Positions 52,510 to 64,000 of a stretch of DNA of 64,000 nucleotides are shown piece after piece. How positions within the stretch are numbered: position 1 is the first letter of the stretch; each line of letters begins with the position of its first letter. A program made the translations under genes and the position numbers. The notes under the pieces are model-generated. The model had not been told where the DNA came from. It did no database searches and saw only the letters and a program-made list of their open reading frames with translations. Source of the stretch: Rhytidiadelphus loreus (Eukaryota > Streptophyta > Bryopsida > Hypnales > Hylocomiaceae); contig OX344762.1 in assembly GCA_947034895.1 (NCBI GenBank), forward strand, positions 20,130,760-20,194,759, written 5' to 3'.

Positions 52510-55019
52510 TTAGGATTCGTGACTCTTTTTCTGGAAAGGTATAACCAGGATGGGTTGAAGAGAACCAATCCAGCTTGTAACTCGAGAGAGAACTTGCAAG
52601 TTGCCAACTAGGACCCGCGTTTGGACGAGGCCGTCACGCACTCGTTTTGCGGTGCGAACCACCAGAGGCTGCATTGCTTGAGCTGGAACGACGGCTTGTT
52701 TCTGCCACACTGAGCAACCATTTAATGTTTGTGGGTGCCTATGAATCTTGAATGTCAAATCCCCAAACAAGGCAAAAGTAGCCTGTTTTAGGAACTATTA
52801 AACATCATGTAGAGAATTTATCCATAATTCATGAGAAGGTCTACCTAAGGTCACAATAATCATATGGAAGCTCCCCATATATATTGTATGATCACTGCGA
52901 CAGCAGTTAGACCTTCCCCACAAGTCATCATAAAATTCATGAGGCCGTCTCCGCACAGTTACAATGATCATACAACATGATACATAGGGTGGTCTTCAAA
53001 TGATCAGTGTGACCATAGGGAGACTTTCATAAGAATTATAGCAAAAAAGTCCTTCATAATGTTGTCTAAAGGTTCTTAAAAAATATTCTAATTGTACCGA
53101 AAACCATGTTATCTTCCCTTCTACATAGAACACTTAAGAACTTAAAACAGGCTAAAATGGTCTGTTAACATAAGTAACACACATGATGTGAAAGGTGATC
53201 ACTAAATTGACGTTGTACGTCATTGCATCCAGCTCCTCCATGTCATACGATAATAGCTTGCCAGGAACATTGTTACAAAAAACGTATTGAAGATACTCAC
53301 CATTAGAAGCAAGCCCCCCTACTTGTCGCATTCCAGACTCAGCAGCGTTAAGAGCGCGAGCAGAACTTCTGACTCCCCTGGAAATCTCTTGTCTGATTGA
53401 TCAATGGAATTATAGAATCAGGCTAATATCGTTGTCACAACCATGACCGTCCTGCCTAAAAACGAAGGTGCACATGTGGTAAAACTAGAGAAAAATACGC
53501 CGATGCCAATTCCGTTATTACAGTATCCAACTCTTTCCAAAATTTGGTTACTTTCTTAAATGGTGCATGTCTTTTAATTAACACATTCAATCAACTGTTA
53601 CAAACTAAATACATCGTTACATAATTGTGAATCTCTGATCACGAGGAGAAGTTGAGGTTGATTTTTTATCACCTAAATGGCCAAAGATTTAGGATATTAA
53701 AACGATTAATGATATTATATCGATCATGTTGTGAAAAATCAATAATTCAGATAGGACCGCATTTTGTATCACCAGAACTAGTGAAGAAAATTGCATGTGT
53801 TAGTCAATTTCAAAAAAAGATTGGCCCCCCAAAAGAGTCCCCACATGACCTACTCAGAACTGTTAATAAAACATAAGGCCCGATTTGGGCTTCTTCGTCC
53901 TTTAGAGGTTACTTGAGTTTCTGGGAATAGCGAAAGCTTGGAATTCAGACGTTACACACCCTAAGTCGTTGAGTTCCATCGTGAGGTCACTGATCTCCAT
54001 GCCGGACAATCTGATGGCCGCCATGGTGCCAGGCAGTTCCTCCCTTGCTGTATCTGCTAGCTTCTCCAGCGATTCAGCTGCCTTCTTAATTGCCTATCAT
54101 CACATAACATTGCTTCATATAAAATCGACGATTCTGCAGTAAACAGGAACTATCAAACGCAACATGGGCCTGAACTTTAAAAGTTTTGATGCACATATCA
54201 TAACATTCTTGAAAGGAACTGCGAACGCCTTTGACCCAACAGCTAATTCAAGGATGAAGCAGGGTCTCTGAGATGTGCTCCCATTCTTTGACATTCCACT
54301 CTTTGGCACAGATCCTCTCACAACTGAAGTTCAAGAATTAATGCATTAGCAAGTATAGTTACGGTCACCTCTGCTGTAGAATGTTATGATGGAAGCATCA
54401 CAAAAGAAACATCAGATAGACAAGATGGATGCGGTTTCCAAACCCTAGAAATTCACACCAGAAAACTTAAAGAGTCAGTGAGAAGCGTACCAATAGACTA
54501 GGAATCGCAGCTGCAAGTAAAATGGTCATGAATCCCACTGTCTGTGATCCCCAAAGCCACCCATTACAATCACACTCCGCATAACCGATTCCTCACTCAC
54601 ACACAAAAAAATGCAGAGACCAGAATGAAATGCAATGAGAAGAATCAGAATCATACCACGAAAGCCGAGCACGAAAGGACCACGAATTGCTTGTCCGCCA
54701 AATACCACTCCCGCAATGAAGCGAGCGATGGCGCTGGTGTCCCTACGGAAGACACGAAACCCTGCTCTCCTTGCACTCCCTTGTTCAAATCCCCTTGAAA
54801 TTGCTCCAATTCTACTGCCACATTCCGACTACTTAAAGCCGCAAATTGGTAGCGAAAAACCTGCCTACCCTTAGATGAATGCAACTTACATCTCACCACA
54901 TGCATCGCCAATTTCTTGTGGCGACGCGCTGCTACCAGGGGTACATGGGACGACGAAATCGAGTGTGGAAGAATCAAGCACGTCGCAGAGACGTTACCAC
55001 ATGCCAACGATGGCCGCAT
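52510..55019 (-). CDS. DUF948-like plant membrane protein, probably plastid-targeted
   Basis: Five exons on the minus strand, 55019-54657, 54541-54491, 54093-53960, 53392-53301 and 52709-52510, join in phase to about 279 residues. The first 90 residues are rich in Ser, Arg and Lys and poor in acids, as in a chloroplast transit peptide (prediction by eye). A hydrophobic segment TVGFMTILLAAAIPSLL is encoded by the small second exon. Then comes the conserved core AAESLEKLADTAREELPGTM, RLSGMEISDLTMELNDLGQEI and GVRSSARALNAAE, which I recognise from an uncharacterised land-plant family with a DUF948-like helical region. It likely forms a membrane-anchored helix bundle; its biochemical role is unknown. 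Repeats sit in introns 3 and 4. Confidence 0.82.
52795..53065. repeat. MITE-like inverted repeats in an intron of the DUF948-like gene
   Basis: ATTCATGAGAAGGTCTACC, AATTCATGAGGCCGTCTCC and the reverse GGGAGACTTTCATAAGAATT bracket GGTCACAATAATCATATGG and ACAATGATCATAC. The pattern resembles the hairpin at 800-927, but appears doubled. Confidence 0.5.
53640..53910 (-). repeat. TTAA-type repeat copy in an intron of the DUF948-like gene
   Basis: Read on the minus strand it begins AACCTCTAAAGGACGAAGAA and continues GCCCAAATCGGGCC, TTCTGGTGATACAAAATGCG and CAACATGATCGATATAAT, parallel to 58542-58780. The far end is not resolved. Confidence 0.65.
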
Positions 55020-56594
55020 CGTCGAAACAATCGACTACAAAAGAATTCTAGGTCAAACCAACAGAAACAAAAACGACAATCTCCACTTCAATTTGTGCTA
55101 AAAAACCACCGAGGAAAGCGTCACTTTTTCAAAGCAGATGCTCAACCGGTTTCCCTTGAACGCACAGACTCTCTCGGAAGAGGATCCCATGTTGAAACAT
55201 TTTGCGTGATGGTCAATAACAATGAAATCTCCTAACTACCTGAAAAGGGATGGTTACACCGATATTCACGCGTTGCGCATGAGCTGAACAAATTGGACAC
55301 AAATTGGGCACAAATTGCATCCTCACACAATCCAAATGATACAATCAAGAAGAAAGTGACGTGCAATCTCAGTCCCTGCTTTTATTCTGTCATGAAAGAT
55401 TTAATAACCCGAAAAGGATCAAATCCGAGAGAGCCGCATGTGCGACATGGTGGAAGCATTTGATCGCCGCGTCGTCACTCGTCGCCCTCTGCCGAGTCTA
55501 GGATCCATCGCCACTCGCCAGCGGTGAGTCACCAAAGCACCATTCCTATTGGGTAACGAGACCTTGCCTACTTGGAAGGCCTAAACCCTAGAAAGGAAGA
55601 AAATTCCAAAAAGGACATAAAACCCAAGATTCCAAGAGTTGTTGCTCAATGGATCAGGACTTCAGCCAATTCGAGAGGAAGTTGCAGAATTTTTCAAGAT
55701 TCCATCTGAACTGAGGTACTGTAGTGTGCAAGTCCAACAAGTGAAACTCACTTCGGCCGATATGAACATTAAATATTTGCACCTTGTAACGCAAGTATGT
55801 AAGTGTATTGTTGCAGTAGACAGCTTTGCCAAGCATTACTGAATCCCTACATGGTTTTGGTTATTGTTTGTGGTCACAAGACACAATTTGAAGATCTGCA
55901 GGACATCACCATTGGCATGATTCCAATTCCATGTAGAATTTGATAATTGCACTCCTTATGGGTGAAGATTGTCTAAAGGTTGTGTTTCTAGAGTTATTGT
56001 TCACCGCGTTCTCTGTTGATAATGTATTCATCCATTATTGCTTGGTCTACAGAAATTGTTGTATGAATTTCAATGTGCTCAAGTATTCGGTTGTTGGGCT
56101 TAACTCATGTTTGTAGGTTTAGTTTTTCACAGGTTAAGACGAACGCTTCTCATCTAACTAACCTATTTGTAACCACCAAGTTGTTTGCACCGTCCATGGC
56201 ATGAGCTATGGCGTTCAATTCTGAATCATGGCTGCTTCCACATCATCCGAAATGTACGAAGTGTGTTTTCGTTTGCACATTCTGCAGGTTTTCAAATCAC
56301 AAGATTCGGTCTCATTTCGCATCATAGGGCTCATTTGGCGCATGAGTTTTGTTCAATTTGCGAGACTGCTCTGGATAGATCTCCAAGGCGCACACTCTGG
56401 AATTCTGTAGACGTCATTGCAGGGATGAGTAGATTGCCCTTCCGAAATTGACAAGAGCATTTGAATTTGTTCCTTGTAGGTCATTACATTCACGTCTCTG
56501 AGACAAGAGACTTGCTCATGGGATTTCAACCCTAATTTTGGATACTATGTTATCCCCAAGTGAGCTCTCCAAATGATGTAGTGGCCACTCAGCC
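55020..56594. other. Divergent intergenic region between the DUF948-like and ABCG genes
   Basis: The two genes are transcribed away from each other from starts 1.6 kb apart. No repeat element or further gene was recognised; small frames at 55639-55842 and 56185-56451 lack motifs. Promoters and 5'UTRs of both genes should lie here. Confidence 0.45.
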
Positions 56595-59500
56595 ATGGCT
56601 GCCGTCAACCTCGTCCATGAAGTAAGTTGCAGTCCCAGAGCTCTGTTTTTGTTTTCCCTTTCCTTTATCTTTGCTCTGACTGTGCTTTGTCTTTGCTTTA
56701 CTGTGCTCTGTCAACGCAAGTTGATATGCGATGAGACAGAGCTTGCACTGCTCACAGTAATTGATCGTGTCCACTTATTTAGGGTTTGCTTCTGGACTTG
56801 CAGGAGCCCTTGGGAGAGGACAATGTTGGGCAGGGAATAGGCGGAAGCTGGGAACAAAGTCGCCCTCTTTCGGAATGTGATCCTTCGCCTCTTGGAAGAT
56901 CGAATTCCATTGCAAATGACTATCGTCAACCTACCCTAATTCCAAATCTAGCCACATCTGAGTCTGACAAGGCAAAGACGGAAGGGGAGCAAATCAAGGC
57001 TGCCGAGGTGGTTTACTACACAGCGAGGCTCAAAGAGTATTACGACCGGTCGGATAATGACGTCGCGTCTTCGGTAGCATCTGGACAGAAGCGGAAGTAC
57101 CTCGACCAGCTTAAAGGCCAACTGAAACTCGGCGAGAAGGAACAACCCAAGGCGGTTGTCCCTTGTGATCCAACGGGGATAAAAAAGAAGCTAAAGTCAC
57201 TGGGAAAGGAAGATTTGATGGAGCTCGTCGTCAACATGGCCAAGAAGCTGGAGGAGGCTGGAAAGTCGGCTGAAATCCAAAGATCACTTGACATTGTGAG
57301 TGCAAGGAACCCCTGAAGTGTAAGATTTTAAATAACAGGGTGATCTATGTGTTTTGAATCCACTTGCATGTGGTCAAAGCTAAATGAATTTAAAGCACAT
57401 AGATCCACAGCTGTACTGCATCACATGAGCAGCGCAAAGTGGCGGTCTGAAGTCAATCCCGTTTCCATTCAAAGATCAGTTGCCATAGACATCTAACCAA
57501 GTCATGCTGACACCACTTGCTAATGAGTCCAACCCATTGTATGAATACATGAGTTGCTGTTGGTAATAAGGGTCAGTGTAGGAGACGGGATACAGTATTA
57601 GTATCCTCTACCTTCATTGATTTTTATCACATGCTCTGAGTTTGATCATGTATGTTTTGTATCCATATGCTTTCGGTACCTTCATGTTTAGAGGCTTGGC
57701 CGTATAATTATCATTGAAAGGTTCTGAAAACAGCCATTTGTTTGATGTGGTAGGCTTTGTCTGCACCCGCTGCTAAACCAACAGTTGGACGTGACTTAAC
57801 GGGCTTTGATAGGCTTTTGGAAGATGGCCTCCTTGCATTCTTGGTCAAAATTCGCCAGCATTTGCCCAGGTTCCCACCCCAGGTAGTTAACTTGCCTTAT
57901 CGTCATTGTCTGCTTGGGATTTCTTTCGAGTACATGGCATCATTTAAGCCATTCAGAGAAAGTGAGGTACACTTCACTTTTGTATTGACCTCCTTAGTGT
58001 CTGACCTCTGTTTAATTTATTGATTTGATTCGGTACAGAACTAGGGCAAGCTCTTGGCATTGTAGCTTCTAACCCTTGCCAACAGAGTTCTCATAGTCCA
58101 GCCGTGACCCTCATCTGCAATTGCAATGCAGGTAGTAAAATTCAAAGGAGTGACTTATGGTGCGGAACTAAGGGGTGCAAAACAGGGATTTGAAACTGTT
58201 GGATCTATGGTATTGAAGTGCTTGTTCGCCTGCTGTGCTGAAAAGCTAGGAATGCAACAGTTTAAGGTCCTCGACAACTGCTCGGGGTACTTGATGCCAG
58301 GAACATTGACACTCGTCTGTGGACCTCCAGGCTGCGGTAAGACCTCTAATTTCTTTGTGGGTCATGTATGATATTAGTGCGCACGTCATGTCCATGAGTC
58401 TAGCTGTATTAGGGAATGATGGTTATGGAATATCGTAGTCTATAAGGAATAAATGGATTGTCATTACGCCCTATTTTATATTCTAAATTTGAAACAATAT
58501 GCGGTCTTTAGTTAATGAATAATGGAAAATGGGATGCTTAATCCCTAAAGGACCAAGAAGCCCAAATTGGAACTCATGCTTTTTTAGCAATTTTGAGTAG
58601 GGCATATATGGACTATTTTTGGTCCAAGTAATTTACGTATTTCTTGGTCATCGCATGCAGTATTCTTCGTTGATTCTGGTGATATAAATTTTGGTCCCAA
58701 TTAAATTATATTTTTTCACAGTATAATCAATCGAATTGGTCATTTCAAAGCGTGAATCTTTTATCCTGGGAATTAAAGAAATTTTACCAGGGGCTGTAGA
58801 ACCTTATTGGAGATATAGTTCACTTGATACACTTGATCAATGCTTTTGGGTAGTGGGGTGGATTACATATTCTTTCCATTTTCTGATCGAAGAGAGTTTC
58901 GCTTGCATTGAAGGTATGGACAGGGAAGAGCAGTTTACACAAAGCGTTAGGTGGAAGGCTGTATTTGGATAAGACAACAACCCTGCAAGGATCAGTGACG
59001 TTCAACGGGAACCCTCTCGACAAGATCCAAGTGCGACGCCTTGCTGCCTTCATTGCACAAACGGACCGACATCTCCCTACACTTACTGTGAGAGAAACCT
59101 GCGAGTTTGCTAACGCTTGTACAAGCCATTTTGCCAACAATCCAGATTGGTTCAGGAAAAACGCTAAAATGGTGGGCTGGTTTACGAAGACTATATCTCC
59201 AATACTCATATATGTGTGATAGCTTGGCGTAGGCCTGTTGCAACTTTGGAATATTAATTTCTCTTAGCCATGGCATTCACAAATTCACAGATGGAGGCAC
59301 TACAAGAAGAAATAGGGGGAGTGAATCTTCCTTTGGAATTGACTTTACATTTACTGGGCCTTCGAGGTGTTTTTAACACTATAGTCGGAAATGCAGCGGT
59401 TCGTGGAGTTAGTGGAGGGGAACGCCATCGAGTAACAACTGCAGAGATGGTCTCAGGCAAGAGCAGCATCTTTTGTGGAGTACTTGCGCCTGAAATTTCA

Positions 59501-62500
59501 AATTATTGTTATAAGTCTTCTCCTGCTAGGGACAGATCAAATCTGTTTTGTGTTTCCTCCAATTTGTCTTACCCCTGATCAATTTACTTACAAGCATGGT
59601 TTGTGATACGTAAGCAGATCTGACGAGGTAACATTGTTCCACTTTCATATTGTATCAACTTGACTTAGACTTTAGCTGCTACTACCAAAATTAGAGCAGT
59701 ACAACAGAGACCATTTATCCTATCACATTTGAAATCATGGTTCTATCGTGTGATTGCGTTGCGCAGGAACATTTCTGGTTTTTCTCCTTGATGAAATCAG
59801 TACTGGACTCGATAGTTCTGCCACGTATGACATCGTTTCAGCTTTCCGCACGTTGGCCAGGATAAGGCGCTACACGTGCCTCTGCTCCCTTCTTCAACCG
59901 TCTCCAGAAGTCTTCAACCTTTTTGACAGGTATTATGCATTCCCAGGTCAACATCCTCACATTTCAATTTCAAGGACAACGCAGCTTTATAGAACACGTC
60001 ATCTGTACGTCTAAATGCATGGTTCATTGTCAATACGTTTTCTGAATACTGTACAGTTTTCTGAAACTTGGGATTTTGAATTAATAGTTCTTCAGGTGTT
60101 CCACTTTCTATGCTGCTGCAATTTGAAGAAATTACTCTATGTTTGAACGTGACCCTGAAATTGTTCTTTAGTTTGTGTACTCTGCTCCATCCTGTGCAGG
60201 ATAATTGTTATGCATGAAGGACGCATCATATATCAAGGACCACGTGACGATGTGTTGCTCTATTTCAAACAGCTTGGGTACTTAACTTCTTACTTTTGCA
60301 GAAAATGTTGACTTTAGCTATCGGTATTTGCATGATGTGCCGGGAATGTGCTCAGAATTTCTGTTTTTCAATGCATTTATGAAGGCAGTGTTGGAGAGAT
60401 ATCTGAAAATTTCTAACTTGTATTCAGTAGCTACATGTTAGTATGACTACTTGAACGGAGAGAGCATTATTGTACTTGTCAAGTCCATTCAATGTTTGGG
60501 GAAAGCGTGGCCGCATTTCATTGATGATTTTTGACAGTGATAATTTACAGTACGTTTTAATATGCAGGTATGTGAAACCCAATCATGTAGATGTAGCAGA
60601 TTTTCTTCAAGAGATTTCAACGGAAGAAGGTGCTGGGTACTTAATACGTGGCCAGAAACCTTTGACTATCGATGACTTCGTTAGTGCTTATATGGCCTCT
60701 GACATGTATAAAGACGTTGTCCGCATTCTTGATGAACAGGAGGTCTATATTATCCATTTCTCTCGTTTTGTAGGTTTTGTTGTAATAGTTTTATTTGTTC
60801 CAAAGACTTTATGTCACCTTTCACTAAGTTATAGTTTTATTTGCTCCCAAATGACCTAGATAGGATGCTGAAGAGTTGTGGGTGGAAGCCCCAAAGCCCT
60901 TGGGTTTAAAAATTACGGATGGAGAGACAACAGGTACGTCTTACAGTTAGCTCTTTAACCGAGACTAGTCGTGCTTAGATTGTTTTAATAACTTCTTACA
61001 GTTTTCTCTGCGGCTTGACATAAATTGGAAAAAATCCTCTTTCAAGTTCTTGTTACTATTAGGAAACCCACCGCCAATTGGGGTTCTAAACAACCTGGCC
61101 GCACTACTGTACAATTGGCTGGAATTACGTTAGAAATTGTCTTAAATGGTGTTACAATTGTCAGGGTTTAAGTGGGATAGGTTTGGTATTACGTTGTGGT
61201 TATACCGGTTGTAAGTATTATAGTTAGTGCTCACTGTTGACAAGAGCGATATCAGTCTCTTTCATTTGATAAGAGGTTCAAAATACTTACTACTTTTCCT
61301 TTGCTCATTACATTATGAATTTGGTCAGTCTTTCTTGTAGTTGCAGCGTCTGAAGATGCCGGTCTTGTGTGCATATTGATCTAATTAGGAGGACATACAG
61401 CAGTGTTGGTCTCGGAATTGGAATCCACGGGAACAGCCTCACTCATTGATATACAGCAGACCTCACAAGTGCAGGCAGGAGACAAGATAACAGCTATCGG
61501 AATTAACCACGAAAGTCTAGCGTACCTTGCTCTGCCAGGGACTCCAGCGTATCAAATATCGAATGCCGCAACCGTTGTGGACAAAGTGCAGAGGGCTGAA
61601 GGCAACATCCGCTTACAGCTTGAGCGACCTCTTGAGCAGGTGAAACTTGACTCTATGTATGTTGGATCCCATCAAACATGAGGATTCAACGTGTTTGGCA
61701 CCTTTAGACCTGTCTTATTAAAATTGTGATTCTTCAATAGGTGCCTCCAGAAATTGCAAAGATCTTTGACAAGGAGTTTGTGCAAGACTGGTGGACATCC
61801 ACAAAGGTGGTCATGCGACGACAAGTTACTTTAGTACTCCGAAGTAGGAGCTTTTTGTATGCTCGTATGATACAGGTATATGTCAAACTATTTATGCTTT
61901 CCAAGAGCTCATAGATTTTGGAGTCTTAAGACTCGAAATTCATGATCAAGCTACTAAAGGAATGTACATAGTTGAGCCACTCTAATTAATTGGTAATCGA
62001 CCTGTAGTAGTTCCGCCGTTGTACATTATTCTCGAGGTGCACTGAGGAGATTCATCCACAATTACCACAGCTATTAAAGGTGTAGATCAGCTATATTTTC
62101 TTTAAATCTTTGATTATACAGATTTAATAAGTCCTCAATACTTTTATTTGTATTGGTGAGAAAGGCTTACCTCTATTAATTTGATGTTAATATCACTAAA
62201 AGAAAACCCACGAGAGATTTCTTAGAAAACTTAGTCGCTTTCAATACAGCAACGCCATTTAAGCCAGTTTCTAATGAGACTAGAGCACTTTTTCTAGAGT
62301 ACCTCGCGGAGATGATATTTCTACTAGTGTTGTAATCGCCTTACAGTCGTAGCATGCGTCCGTATGTTCTAACAAGATGCCCTTGAACTACTTTATGTCA
62401 TTTTAGGTTATCTTCTATGAGGGATGGTATGTGAGGCAAATAGAATAGAATAGAAGGTAATTGTAGGGCACTTGAAGAAGTTCGAAGTCTAGGGTTCTAA

Positions 62501-64000
62501 TTTTTTGGCACTGACATGTGCGAGCAACAGCTTGCGATTTTGGGAACATTTACAGGGACTTTATTTTATCAAGTTCCCGACTCGAAACTTCGAGCGGATA
62601 TGGATCTCCGAAGGTCCCTGTCCTTCACTGCTGTCATGACTCTGTCGCTCAACACCATTTCGCAGATACCCATTCAACTGGACGAGCGAACAGTTATCCC
62701 CTCCATCATTGCTCTCAGTCGTTGCAATTTCAAAAAGATGAACCAGTAAAAAGAGCCAGTGATGACTTGTATTTTTTGGTTGCAATTGATCACATTCAAG
62801 ACCCAGAGGATTAAATTTCTCTATACTAGTTGGCATCTCTGTATTTTGCATGTTTTTGACAGTGAATTATTTTCGGGTTCAGGTGTTTGAGAAGCAGTAT
62901 GCAGCAAGGTTCTTCCGGCCTTATGCATATGTCCTTGCATGTACCTTAAGTCAAATCCCTTTGACACTTATAGAGGTAACAGGACTTTATACCGTTCATG
63001 ACAATCAAACTGTTTAATTTTTCAGTTGACATGCACAGAGTATGAAAAGAAACAAGTTCTAGACAAACTTCCAGCAATACTTTGGATGTCCATGACACTT
63101 GCCACTGATCTCTACAAAAGGAGACCCTTGCAGAAGTCTTGCCGTACAGTGTCCTCTGGTTTGAGTGGAAGGTTCTTTTAACTATAATGAGAACTTTCTT
63201 TTTAGCAGTTCTTGTTCTATGTTGCTGCAGATGGTCATATATACACCTCTAATATATTGGTTGACTGGGTTGACATCATCGAACAATGGTGCTCATTATT
63301 TTCTGTATATTCTCGCTGTTTTTCTATGTGCCATCTCATTTGCAATGATCACTAGACTCTTAGCTTCTTTTTGCAAGACAAAAGAGGCAGCTGGTGGTTT
63401 GGCAGGTTCATGGTCTTATCGCAATTAAAATAACATAACTATTAATGGTGACTTATTCAGAGTTTTTGAAATTTGAATCAATGTGGCTTGAAATCAATAT
63501 TTTGTGTTTAGTGATGATCATTTTGACCGGAATTCGTGGCTAAATATGTGGACGTATCAATCAACGGCCAGCGGTCTCAAAAGAAGGTTCACATTTTGCA
63601 GGCCTTTGTATCATATTCTTTCTCCTCTTTTCTGGTTTTCTCATTGTCAAGAGCAAGGTTCCCAACTGGTGGATCTGGGTATATTACATCAGCCCTCTCC
63701 AATGGGCTATCACAGCCATAGTTTGCAATGAGTTTCTCTCAGACAGATATAGCCAAGTAAGTTGAATCTTGAAACTATGATATGTGAAGTAATAATCTGT
63801 TGAAAACAAAAAAGAGACCAATTAGATTTGTTGTAGGTTGGCAGGATACTGCGTGTATGAGATTGAAGCATGCACACAGTACTTGAGTTTTGTAGTGAGT
63901 TGTTAATTTTCATTTCAGTACTTAGTTTGCAGCAAGCATATAACTTCGGTTGATACCAGAATAAGCATTTCCGTAAAAGTAGACTGTTTCAGGAAGTTTT
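56595..64000 (+). CDS. ABCG: Full-size ABCG (PDR-type) transporter with a PDZ-like insert, 5' part
   Basis: Exons inferred at 56595-56621, 56804-57295, 57754-57882, 58132-58336, 58924-59171, 59291-59456, 59767-59929, 60200-60277, 60568-60742, 60864-60933, 61389-61639, 61741-61875, 62531-62692, 62883-62975, 63231-63405 and 63602-63756 join in phase to 908 residues; the gene continues past the window. After a charged N-terminal region (about 216 residues) comes NBD1: Walker A GPPGCGKSS across exons 4 and 5, signature VSGGE near 407, Walker B FLLDEISTGLDS near 428, and LLQPSPEVFNLFD. A PDZ-like module follows at about 573-665. TMD1 shows SQIPIQLDERT, EKQYAARFFRPYAYV, VIYTPLIYWLTGL and PNWWIWVYYISPLQW, typical of PDR exporters. 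These pump hydrophobic compounds across the plasma membrane. Walker A lysine and Walker B acid are intact. The start ATG is the first in a short exon and is not certain. Confidence 0.9.
58538..58870 (+). repeat. TTAA-type repeat copy in ABCG intron 4
   Basis: TTAA at 58538 is followed by TCCCTAAAGGACCAAGAAGC, nearly the terminal repeat of the elements at 7791 and 38082. The inner part (CTGGTGATATAAATTTTGG, AATCAATCGAATTGGTCAT) matches repeats in H3.3 intron 2 and NPR1 intron 3. The right end was not found. Confidence 0.65.
62194..62339. mobile_element. Possible decayed CACTA-type MITE in ABCG intron 12
   Basis: Left end CACTAAAAGAAAACCC and right end ATTTCTACTAGTG resemble the CACTA-type ends elsewhere in the window. 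The flanking 3-mers (TAT and TTG) do not match and the arms are not clearly complementary inside the ends, so this is tentative. Confidence 0.35.

Noticed and set aside
55639..55842. 67-codon plus-strand frame upstream of the ABCG gene
   Set aside because: No recognised domain and no splice link in phase to the ABCG exons.

Overview
This is plant nuclear DNA: AT-rich, with intron-dense genes, GT-AG and GC-AG splice sites, a plant L1-type LINE and many small inverted-repeat elements. Six protein genes can be read by joining exons, and all are plant families: NPR1-like co-activator, histone H3.3, SGR6/MROH1 HEAT-repeat protein, tryptophan aminotransferase-related (TAR) enzyme with an EGF-alliinase domain, a DUF948-like chloroplast/membrane protein, and a full-size (PDR-type) ABCG transporter. 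Gene content and the look of the NPR1 and ABCG proteins suggest a non-seed land plant, most likely a moss or other bryophyte; that is an inference, not proof.

Layout. 1-3427: 3' part of the NPR1-like gene (+). 4150-6145: intron-containing H3.3 gene (+) with TATA box, 5'UTR intron and telo-box. 6146-10239: repeats (two tandem arrays, a TTAA-flanked 0.9 kb element). 10240-17179: LINE inserted on the minus strand with a 15-bp target duplication, intact ORF1 and an ORF2 with four in-frame stops. 18557-33292: SGR6/MROH1-like gene (+), 51 coding exons, about 1,720 residues. 33293-45400: gene-poor block with four CACTA-type hairpin MITEs, a nested TTAA element and two copies of a TTGCAAGAAA-ended element. 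46169-49007: TAR gene (-). 50070-52500: AT-rich spacer. 52510-55019: DUF948-like gene (-). 56595-end: ABCG gene (+), cut by the window edge.

The genes do not form a pathway; this is an ordinary plant locus with independent genes. The most unusual items are a PDZ-like module between the first nucleotide-binding domain and the first membrane domain of the ABCG transporter; a TAR intron that consists almost entirely of a MITE; an unusually high share of GC-AG introns (6 of about 80), most supported by protein homology across the junction; a 308-bp tandem duplication inside the NPR1-like gene that copies the end of an exon and its splice site; and repeated presence of one TTAA-type repeat family in introns of four of the six genes. 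Exon borders were inferred by eye from splice consensus, reading phase and remembered family sequences; no alignment was run.
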